A DNA stretch of 64,000 nt, from assembly GCA_032716605.1 (NCBI GenBank), contig CM064552.1, forward strand, positions 5,805,069-5,869,068, written 5' to 3'. The position numbers were made by a program, and so were the translations under genes. This DNA comes from Paralithodes platypus. Taxonomy: Eukaryota > Arthropoda > Malacostraca > Decapoda > Lithodidae. Under the pieces are notes generated by a model. The model did no database searches and was not told the origin of the DNA. It saw only the letters and a list, made by a program, of their open reading frames with translations. Shown one piece after another: positions 13,201 to 25,200 of the stretch (the first letter of the stretch is position 1; the number at the start of each line of letters is the position of its first letter).

Positions 13201-16200
13201 GGAGTGAACAAGCTTGTTAATTCCCACCTCCAATGACACATTTATCATATCTTACTTTAAAACTCTGCAATGATGGTGCTGACACCACTTCGTGTTAGAG
13301 AGAGTAAATGAGTGAGAAAGAGAGAGAGAGAGAGAAAGAATATATTCCTCTCTGATGACCTTGAGGTAAGAACCGTATATCCCACGGTATTTTTGCTTCT
13401 ACTGAATGGTGAAAGTGGTGGAAGGTCGTCTGTATCATATAAGAGCAAAAGTGCTTCCCATGTACTGTAGCTCTTACATGTCATACGAAGCAACCCGTTT
13501 AACCCCTTGGCTGGCCAACTTCCTAGCAGGCAGATGTGCACACGTATCTTTTGCCGGTCAGTCATCTAAAATCAGAAACTTTCCAAACGGAGTCCCACAA
13601 GGATCCGTCCTATCGCCCGCACTCTTCAATCTTTACATGCACGATATAACTACACCCAATACGCCCCAAATAAACTTAGCCTCCTATGCAGATGACATAA
13701 CACTCACATGCACACACCATGACCCAAAAAGAGCAACAGATCTCCTTCAACCCTATCTCAACACACTACATGGCTGGTGCACTACAAACAGACTTAATCT
13801 AGCCCTAGCCAAATCCACCGCAACCCTGCTCACAAGTTGGACAGGAGAACACGAATACATCCCTCAACTCACCATAAACAACACACCCCTAACACATACA
13901 CACACACAAAATCCTAGGAGTAACATATGATACTCATATGACATTCAAACAGCACACCACAAACATTAAAAAGAAACTGACACCCAGACTTAACGCCCTC
14001 AGGTCACTTGCTCACACAAAATTTGGACACAACAAAGAAACTACCACCACAGTATATAAACAATACATAAGATCAGTGATGGAATACACAAGCCCAGCCT
14101 GGGCTTCTAACCTAGCTGAAACACATAAGACCTTACAGACTATTCAAAACAAAGCCCTGAAGATCATTACAGGCTGCACAGCTACTGCACCCACAGATCA
14201 CCTACATCAAGAAACCAAAATCCTCAAAGTCAAAGACCATCTGGACATGAGAGGCACTCAATTCCTGGCAGCAGCCTCCACGAACCAAGACCACCCACTA
14301 AACTACATGGCAACACACCCACAGACACCAAGAAATATCAAAACAACACCCAGCACACGGTATCACACACAATTATTGTCCTCTCTCCCTCCCTGCCCAC
14401 CCCGAACCAACTTCCAGAAGCACATCCATACTCATATCTCTCACCGATCCATCCACTCACTCACAGACAACACGCAGCTGCATGCACGACCTCCCGAAGT
14501 CCATCCTTCCGATTCCTCCCTTCCTCGCGAGGACAGAGTCCACCTGGCCAGGCTGAGATGCGGACACCATCCAGCTCTCCTGAGCTATCAGAAGAGACTG
14601 GATGACTCCGTTGTCGACGCCTGCCCGGGATGTAACACAGCACCCCATACCATTAAACACATCATAGAAGACTGCATTTCACACAACCACTTACGCCAAC
14701 AACACAATCTACACTCAATGAGAGCTCTGTGGGAAAGCCCGATCGTGGCCATGGCCTTTCTCAGGGACTCGGGGCTGTTCGGCCAGGCAGTTTAGGGAAC
14801 AACAACAACAACAACCCCTTCAACACGACAACGCATTTTTACCTTAGATTCTGGCTAAATTAAAATGTAAAACTTGCAAACTAAACAAACCAAAATTGGG
14901 ACAAGGACAATATAAAGTCAAATTAAATTATCAAAATCGCTATGTGGAAACAACGTTTACTAAAATGAAAATTATTAAATAAAAGAACACAATCCACCAC
15001 ATAGGGTGTACATCACTACATGAGCAAGTTAATCTGTTTCCCAAGCAAACCAATCGCACATATAACAACGCACTATCGTCACGTTAAAGGAAGTAGTCAA
15101 GTTTGGGAAGTCCGGGACGTTCTGGCAAATTTTACTAAACTCTGCATGAATAAAGAAACTACATGTTAAATGTCAAAATATTATTTAAAATCAAATTTGC
15201 AACATGACAAGACATTAACAATAGTAAAAAATACAAATATTGATAAGATATCTATACTATTACAAAATAATATATAAAATACAGTACAGCACTCACTAAC
15301 GATAGTGCTATCGGGTAGGTACCTGTAAGCATAGCATGCCTCAAGTGACCCCTATCAATAACTACCCTACAAATAACCTACATTTATAGCACAAATAAAC
15401 TAAGGAAATCGCAAAAGTAAGCAATTGATACTATCGACAATGAATACATATAATATAAAGAGAAATAATTGCAAAATATGAAGTAACAACAGATTTAAAC
15501 AAAGAGTACTCTTTTAACAAGAACAATAAATTTAAAAAATCATCAATATTAATAATAATAATAATAATAGAAAAAGAAAAAGATAAACAATAAATACAGA
15601 CAAAAAGTAAGCAGAGGTTATACAAGAAACTTCAAGTTAAAAATGCTTGATTAAAATTATTGATGTCAAATTTTAGAATACAGTCACAATAATTGACCCT
15701 AAAAAGATTAAATTTATGGAACAATTTACTTGCCTCAAAACCTCTGTCCACTAAGAGTCTGTATAGTAACCTAGCTCTAGCCCAAAAGTCATCTACTTTA
15801 GTGCAGATTTTACAAAATCTTATTAATTGGGAATAAAAACAATTATAAGTGATTTTACTATCGATATTACTACTAGGGAAAGGAAAGTTTATTACGTTAA
15901 AATTAAAATCATCAACTTTGTGATATACTTTAAGTATGCACTGTTCATTAACAATCTCTATATTTATATCAAGAAAATTTTCAACTTTATAATTTACGTT
16001 ACATTGTGTGAGGGGAATAGAATTAGGGTAAATAAGTTTAGCAACTTGATTAAAATTTAACAAATTGCAAACAAGAATATCATCAATATATCTACTATTA
16101 TTACTTAACAGTTTAGCAAGTGCTAATTTTTCTGGAATTTTATTTTTCTTGCTACTGTCAACTAAGTCTTTTATATATTTAAATTCTAAAGCAAGCAAGA

Positions 16201-19200
16201 ATAAGTCTGCAATTAAAGGGCTAGCATTTCCACCCATAGGAATTCCTAATATTTGTTTGAAAATGTATGGCCCGAATCTAACATAAGTATTGAAAAGGAG
16301 GAATTTAAGGAATTTAGACGATTTTATGCAGTTTAAGAAAGACCTAATTTAATCGGAGGGTTATCGAGATCGTATTTACCCCTTTAAGTCATAGAGATAG
16401 GTTATAAGCTTAAGAAAAACATCTAATGGTAACCAGAATATGATGAAAATTACATCATCGTGCTGAAGGGGTTAATGTTGGTATCACACGAGCGCCTTTA
16501 TCCTCAATTTTTTGGTCAACACCTGTCTGGAAGATTATGAGGTAACTTTGAAACAATATCTTGTCACTTTTATCAACTTATCTGTAGTTTAATTCTGATA
16601 CCAGTGCTTAAGATCCCAGAATTGTTGCCGGAAAAATTTTGACCATCGGAATTTGATGATTAAAACATTACCGAGATATCCCATTAAGGGAAGGAAAACC
16701 TCTGAACAAAAGACATTTCTTTGCATACAAGTTGACATTGGGCAAGGCATCCGACCATGAATAACGCCACACAACTGTCACATAACAACTTCAGGCCTTT
16801 AGTGCGCTGATTGTCCTTCCACACTCTGACTCGGAGAACAGTTAGAGGGTACACAATGCATATAGCTTGAGCCATACGATTGTGAATGTATAGTGGTTTC
16901 TTGATTACCACTACCTGAGGGTTTATTGTAAGTTTATAAACCAAACAAATTATCTATCTTATAATGCTAACCCTGCTGACCATTCTAACAGCCCTACTGA
17001 TCTCACTAACACTTCTATCAACACTTAACTAACCCTACTAATATCTTTAGTAAGACCTACTAACTCTTCTAACACTTCTATCAACACTTAACTAACCCTA
17101 CTAACATCTTTACTACTAACTTTCCAACACACTACAGCATTACCATTAATACCACAGATATCGGCGACCCAAGTAGCACAACATGCAACAAGAACAACAA
17201 TAAAAACAGGTAGCACTCGCAAATATATCAACAGGGAAGCAGCATCAACGGACAATGAAAACAACAACAACAACAGCAAACAACCACAGCCCAACCGCGA
17301 GTATCCCCTACCCTCTCCCGCACAAACAGCTGATCGACGCGGACCAAACCACACCTCCAGTCGTATGATAAACAGTAAGAAAAAACTATGTATAGTCTGT
17401 AATATTGGTTTCAACAATAGGAGTTCACTTTTACAATGCAACAGTTGTAATGAAATTGTTCATAACCGATGTACTTATGTTAACAGTAGAAACGAAGTTG
17501 AATGTGTTAAATGTAGGAACTCAGCTGTACAACATCGCGAAACCATTTGTATTATTTGTGAATCACTCATAATACGACGTCAGAAGATCCAAAACTGTGT
17601 AAAGTGTAAACATGTAGCTCACATGAAGTGCATCTCTAAGAAGACCAACAGTGAAGAACGGGAATTCCTTTGCAATAAGTGTGCCTTGCATTCATTACCG
17701 AATATTAATGTAAATGATCCAAGTATTAACAACTCAGAATCCAGCCAGGACACATTCAAAATCAAAGATGAATACAGAGTGTTCACCAACAAAGGGCTCC
17801 CATCTTATCCACATTAATGCCAGATCAATGTACCATAAATTGTCAGAAATAAACTTGTTAGCTAATAAGGCCAAAGCTTCAATAATTGCAATCACAGAAA
17901 CCTGGCTGGATTCAAGTATAAACGATGGTGAAATAAACATTCAAGGTTTCAATATGGTTAGGAATTATCGCAATAGGCATGGGGGAGGAGTAGGTCTGTA
18001 TGTAAAAAACAACCTCACACACACAACTAGGACCGACCTCCATGTAGAAAATCACGAAGCTCTGTGGATCGACCTACACCTGCCGAGGACAAGACCCATC
18101 ACAATTGGGGTATGCTATAGGCCACCAGCCGACACACAATTCTTGACCAAATTTGAACGAACTTTGTCATCGCTAGACCCTCGGAATGAATCCATCGTAC
18201 TAGGGGATTTTAACCTGTGTTACAAACAACGAAATGATAGGCTTGTACGAGAATATAGGCATATACTGACAATGCACAATCACAAACAACTCACCACAAC
18301 CCCCACACGTATCTCTGAGAACACGGCCACAATATTAGACCACATAAACTGTAACAGAGAGGACAAAATATCCCAATCAGGGGTTATACAGACTGGGATA
18401 AGTGATCACTTCGTCACATATTGCACACGGAAAACCACAAAAATTACCCTAGAGAATCACAAGGTTATCAAAACAAGGTCACTCAGAAACTACAATAAGG
18501 AAACATTTCTGGACATTTTATGGAATACAGACTGGTCTCCAGTGTTTGGAAGTACAAACGTTAATGACGCATGGGTTGGCTTCAGAACCATCATCACAAA
18601 CATCCTAGACGAAATAGCTCCTCTGAAAGACATACGAATTAAAGCAAGGTCAGACCCATGGATCAACAATGACATACTACACCATCTGGAACACAGAGAC
18701 AATCTGTTAAAAAGGCTAGCGAAACATAGACAGGATCAAGGTCTGAAACATGAGTTCAACAGGGCCAGGAATAAACTAAGTAGGAAAATGAAATCAGCGA
18801 AAACTAATTATTTTCACAATAAGGCAGAGAAATATCAGAATAACCCAAAGAAACTATGGAGGCACCTAAAAACAACAGGCTACAGCAACAAGACAAGGGA
18901 TTCGTCTAACACTAATATTGCTCTCACCATTAATGATCAGGTTTGCCACGATAAACGACAAATTTCAACCTACTTCAACTCCTCCTTCACTTCCATAGCA
19001 AACACACTTGCACAGAACCTACCTCAACCTCTCAATAAATACACGACAACAACGGCCACCTTTCGTAATTTCTACAGAGATAAAGACATACACCCGAACC
19101 ATTTGGATTGCAAAATGTTACACCAAAATACACTTTTGACGAGCTGTCTAACCTAAATGTACATAAGAGCACAGGACCAGACAAAATTCCTGCCAAATTT

Positions 19201-22200
19201 CTACGAGATGGAGCCATTGGTATAGCAGTCCCCCTAACCCACATCATCAACTTGTCAATTAACACCAACACTGTACCTGCTGAACTGAAGGAAGCTATTG
19301 TAACCCCTCTATTCAAGAAAGGAAATAAACTAGAAGTTGGCAACTACAGACCAGTTAGCATATTATGTATTGTATCTAAAATCCTTGAAAGAGCGGTATA
19401 CACCCAAATTGAACACTACCTCAAACAAAATGATCTATTCTATAAGTTTCAATCAGGTTTCAGATGCATGTACTCGACAGACTCCTGTCTCATCCACTTA
19501 ACGGATCACATTCGTAAAGAAATTTCTAAAGGTAACTACACCGGTATGGTTCTTCTTGATCTACAAAAAGTGTTTGACACAGTAGACCATGATATCCTAT
19601 GTAATAAACTACAAGCAATGGGCATAGGGTCTGTGAACTGGTTTGAATCTTATCTTAGTGGTAGAACCCAAAGAGTCAAAATTGATGATAATATATCTGA
19701 TCCTATGCCAATTAACTGTGGGGTCCCACAGGGAAGCATCCTTGGTCCCTTACTCTTTCTCTGTTATGTGAACAACATGGAACTGAGAGTCTCATGTAAA
19801 TTATTACTGTATGCAGACGGCAGCGTGCTTCTGGTTTCAGGAAAAGACCCAATAAGTATTGCCGCTTCACTTTCCAAAGAACTAGCATCATGTAGTGAAT
19901 GGCTAGTGGACAATAGACTATCTCTTCACCTGGGCAAGACGGAAGCCATCTTATGTGGAACAAAACACAAACTGAAAGACATTGTGGGCTTCTCGGTCAA
20001 CTGTAATGATATTCCTATAACAACAGTGTCACAAGTTAAATATCTCGGACTGAAACTGGACGCGAGTTTGTCAGGTGAAACAATTTTGGAATCTATCCTG
20101 AGTAAGTGTAGAGCACGTATAAAATACCTGTATAGACAGGTGGGATGCTTGCCCGCGGCGACCAAAAAGACCCTCTGCCAAGCGCTTGTTCAATGTCATT
20201 TTGACTATTCTGTGTCATCCTGGTACTCTGCATCATCTAAATCAGCACAGCACAAACTTCAGGTCACTCAAAATAAAATGGTTAGGTTCATGCTGAACCT
20301 AGGACCCAGATCACATGTTGGCCAGGAACAACTTCAGTCACTAGGTATGCTCAATGTCTGACAGGGCCAAACAAATCAGGCTCACTAATGCCTTCAAAAT
20401 TTTCTATGACAGAGCTCCAGAGTATCTAAAGAATGATTTTGTTAAAGCAAATGAGAGGAGTGGACATAATACAAGAAACAGGATGTTTAATTTTAAGGTC
20501 CCGAGAATCCAAGGACAGGGTAAGCAAACATTCTTCTTCACTGCCATCAAAGACTGGAACGACCTACCCCAGTCAGTCCGTGAAAAGAGAACACTGTATT
20601 CCTTCAGACGTAGCCTGAAGGAACACCTGAACCGGACAGCTGCGAGAAGGGAGCACCAAGCTTATGTCTACTACTAAATACGACATACGAGATAGACAAA
20701 CCAAACTGAAATTATTACTGATTACGGATTACTGATATTTACTATAGGATGTAAGGTATCTTAAAATAACCCCCTAGAAATACTTTCTCTAAAGTATCTA
20801 TTTCTTTATCCTCCCCATTTCCCCAGCTAACCTAATCCCACAAGGACCCCAATGGAAATACGCCTAATGGCCTTATTGGGCTGTCCTTAGTTGGAATTAT
20901 GCAAGGCTGGTACATGTCATATTTGTAACATACTATGTGGTACCAACTCTGTAAATTGCTAACTGAATAAATATTATTATTATTATTATTATTATTATCA
21001 TCAACACTTAACTAACCCTACGAACACTTACTAACTCTTATAACTCTTTTATCAACACTTAATTAACCCTACTAACATCATTACTAACACCTACTAACTC
21101 CCCAGGTGAGTACTCCTGCCTCTTGGTGAGCCTGACCTTCAAGCGGGAGTTCTCGTACTACCTGATCCAGTACTACATCCCCTGCTGCATGTTGGTCATC
21201 GTGTCCTGGGTGTCATTCTGGCTCGACCAAAATGCTGTGCCGGCTCGTGTGGCCCTGGGGGTGACAACGCTGCTCACCATGTCCACACAGACCTCCTCCA
21301 TCAACCAGTCACTACCCCCTGTGTCCTATACTAAGGTACAAATCACCCAGCCAATCAGTAACTGGTTAGAACTTTGAGTACGACAGCACAATAATTTTGA
21401 TTTTGTTCTGGCTATCATTACAGGATCTTGTGCAGATTTTATGCAGACCTCCATCAACCAGTGGCTGCCCCTGGTATGATATGCCTGGTCCGGTAGAAAT
21501 TTGACCCTTTGAGTAGGATGACACAGTTTTTATTTTTCAGTTTTCTTTGGCTATCACTGGATGATTCTTTTCAGTGTACAGTAGGAGGGATATATGAGAG
21601 TCGGAGGGTTAATTGAGATCGTTTCTGCCTCTTTGATTCTCAGTAATAAATCTAATGTTAGCGCCATGGAAAATAGTATGATGCCATCGCATTAAAGGGG
21701 TTAAACCTTTGATTTGGTGATGCCAGTCATGTTTTTTTTTAGTTCTGGTTATTAAAGAAAGATTTATGCAGCTTAGAAAGGATATCTTTGAATCAAAAGG
21801 TAAAGAAATTGACTCCATCAACCTTTGACAACAAAGAATAATTTCTGAGATGCAGGAAATCTGACATTGGCCAGAAATGTGCAGGATATATATCACGGTA
21901 GTGAAGGGGTTACTTATTACGCAGGTTTATACAGCTGCATCAAGATCACCTTCTTCTTCAAGCGGCACTTCTCGTACTACCTGCTCCAGTTCTACCTGCC
22001 CAGCTGTATGCTCATCTTCGTGTCCTGGGTGTCCTTTTATCTGGATCAGGCGGCCGTCCCTGCGCGCATCTCCCTGGGCATGACCACCTTGCTCACTATG
22101 GCCACGCAGATCGCCAGTATGAACACTACGCTGCCTCCTGTGTCCTATCTTAAGGTCCGATAGTATCCCGAGAACAACCCTCTGCAGGTCTCCTTATACC

Positions 22201-25200
22201 TGAAATAACTGAATTGTAGTGTACGATGACCACGTGTGTTGCCCTGCCATTTACCTCCTAACCGGTCTTAAGCACAAGCAATCTTAGCAGCAGACGTATT
22301 GGAGTCATAATCATAATCTTGATAAATCATAGTAAAGCAAGAATGTGCCTTTACGATAAGTGCCACTGCTCAAGAGGAAAAATTAAATGGAAACTCTGGA
22401 AATTAACAATTAACCATGCATCAAAGCTCCTCACCATCTCTGACATACCATTGAAGGTGTCATTCTCACAAACTGCTACCCTTTAATTCAAACAACAGGC
22501 ATGCCCAGAGAAAAGCTGAAGAGAAAGTCAGAAATGCAGGCAGCCAGTATGTTTTTCATGTTTTCACTCATTGCAACAACTTAACTAGCTTTAATTATCT
22601 AAAGTCATCCCCTGTTTGTTTCTTATCCCCCCTCCCCTGCTATATGATTGATGATGAAACCCAACGCTTAAACTCTGTCTCTGAATCAAACTTGGAGGTT
22701 TCACATCCACACCTCTAAGTAGCCAAATACAGTACAGTATTGAGATTCCTCGTGGTATGCTCATTGGCGGTGTCTAGCTTCTTCTTGAAATCTGCAGAGC
22801 TCCCTCGAAGGGTTCTTTGAAGGAATATACTAAAGGGATGTTAAAAATAAATGTTATCCCAATTTTTTGTTGATTACTGTATTGGATAACATAACTTGAT
22901 ACTGAACTCCAATACAAAATCACTGCTAATATTGTTTTTGTGGCTACAGCTTTACCTTGATATTTCACCGAACACATAAAACCAAAAGAGAACCAAGATG
23001 TAACTTGACTCTTGAAAAAAAAACGAGAAACATCAAGATTAAGACGCCAAAGTGAACTTGTTTAACCTGCCTGACTATAATAGTAATGGATTTTATACCT
23101 TTGATATGTAGTAGATATAACTCTAGTAGAATTTTTTTTAACTACTATTTGGAAGTCATATTTATTTACATAAACTATTATCATATTTATGTAGATGAAT
23201 AATATGTGCTGTAGTTAGCTTTGTTTCAGCTAAAATAACATTATATATAAATTACAATTCTTTCAGTATGTTGAGTTTTTGCTAACAAGTTTTGATTATA
23301 TTTAATATTATGTTGTTCTGTCTGTCTATATAGTAATTGCTACTATTATCATACAGTATGATCCAGTATACACACAGTATACAGTATACACAAATTAGCT
23401 AGACATTGCTTTAAGCAGATTAGTAAACTATGATTTCAAGCTATAAATATATATTGTTTTTATTACATACATACATAAATTTGAAGACCGAGGTGCAGTT
23501 TTAGTCTTGAGTCCTAATGTTCCAGGCAGCCCTGTTCAGACCTGCCTCACTTGTCAGGTTTTTCAAATTTGAGATCAGAGCGTATAGTCTGATTCCACAC
23601 ATTTCTAGGTCTTACTTAATATTTGTTATTGTTGAACTAAGGCAAATCTTACAGGTAATAATTAGTCTAACACTGGTGTAACAATTACCAAGCAGGCCCT
23701 CAGTATAAGTATTCCCCTCCCCTTCCCCTAATCCACAAGTATAAGTACAGTAGTTCCCCCTCCTTCTCTTACCTCCCTACATCCTTCATCCAATCCACAA
23801 TTAAAAGTATTTCTCCCACCTTCCCCTTCCTCCCTACATCCTTCATACATCCCATGATTATAAGTATTTCCCCCACCTTTCCATGCCTCCTTACATCCTT
23901 CATCCAACTCACTTGTATGTACAGTATATCACCGCTCCTTCCTCTGCTTCCCTATCCCTACATCTCTCATCCAACCCACAAATACGTATATTCACCCCTC
24001 CTTCCCCTGCCATCCTACAGCCTTCATTCATCTCCCTGCCAGGCTAGTTTTCAAGTCAGAATGGTTACAGTCCTAAACGGTCCCCTCCAGAATGGGTACA
24101 ATCAAAAGAACTACAAACCTAAATGTCACATATAGGTCTCAAAACCTAACTTAACCACATCTAGGTTCAACCTACTCTACTTCAGTGTAGCCTAATTTAG
24201 CCTTGGCCATTTAGGATAGTGGTCGTTTAGGTTCTGGTGATGTAGGAGTATGGCCGTTTTGACCTACTTCCTTCAGACCAGTATGGCATACAGAGCACTG
24301 AGCAGTGTTGGTGTTCCAGGCAGCCACAGAACTGTGTCAAACCGGAGCAATTTTGTTTGAAAACTTGAATGAATATGAGAAGGAATACAGAAAATGTACA
24401 TGAAATAGCATTGTTTTCATAAATTTCTCGCTTACAGAGACAAAATTTGAACTATAAACCTCAATTTTAGCTATACTGTACATACAATAATAAAGACCAA
24501 AAATAATGGACACGGCTTTCATTTGACACCCTGCCATAGGACCTGTACCACATTCACGTCATGGTAACTGTACATAGTCAGGCCTACAGTCGGGTATATA
24601 GCCACCCATTAGCCAGGCATGTAACCGAGCAACCAAGATCAAGTTCCTACACAACATAACAGGTTTTCGGCAATAAATCCTGGGTGTGTGTATTCTTGGT
24701 ATTCAGCATACAATCACTTATTTATCCAGATATACATTTAGATTAAGGGCAACTATATCACTAGGGAAAAGGGATACAGTCAGTTATATAGTGTCAGTTA
24801 TACACCCAAGCGACCCAGGTTTAATCCCCAACTCTATCAAACAGGCCATCGACGTGTGGACCGGTGTGTGCCTGACCTTCGTGTTCGGGGCCCTGCTGGA
24901 GTTTGCCCTGGTCAACTACGCCTCCCGGTCTGACAAACACCGGGAGAAGATGAAGGAGAAGCTGAAGGAACACAAGAGGTGGGAGATGGAACAGCAGGCG
25001 GCTCTTGAGGCGGCGCTGTGTGAGCAGGGCGAGGATGGGCACACCTTCCCCATGGTAGGTGGAGTCTAACCCCTTCTTCCTCAGGTTTAGCCCCTTTAGT
25101 TTTCAGATTATACGACGTTGAGTTATTAGTTTGTCGATTTTAAGACCTTTCGCCCCATTTCTTTTTCAGTTTTAAGAATTTTTGTGTTATTTAGGTCTTG

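Larger units (their letters stand above)
17123..20999 (+). mobile_element. CR1/L2-like LINE, nearly full-length, with (ATT)n tail
   Basis: Non-LTR retrotransposon of about 3.9 kb inserted in the TACTAAC minisatellite 107 bp upstream of pore exon A. It has a 5' leader, a zinc-finger region, AP endonuclease, RT and a 3' UTR containing aggaccccaatggaaatacg and aataaatattattattatt. That 3' UTR block recurs in the tRNA-SINE at 50800-51052. It is dead through frameshifts and a catalytic mutation. Confidence 0.88.
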
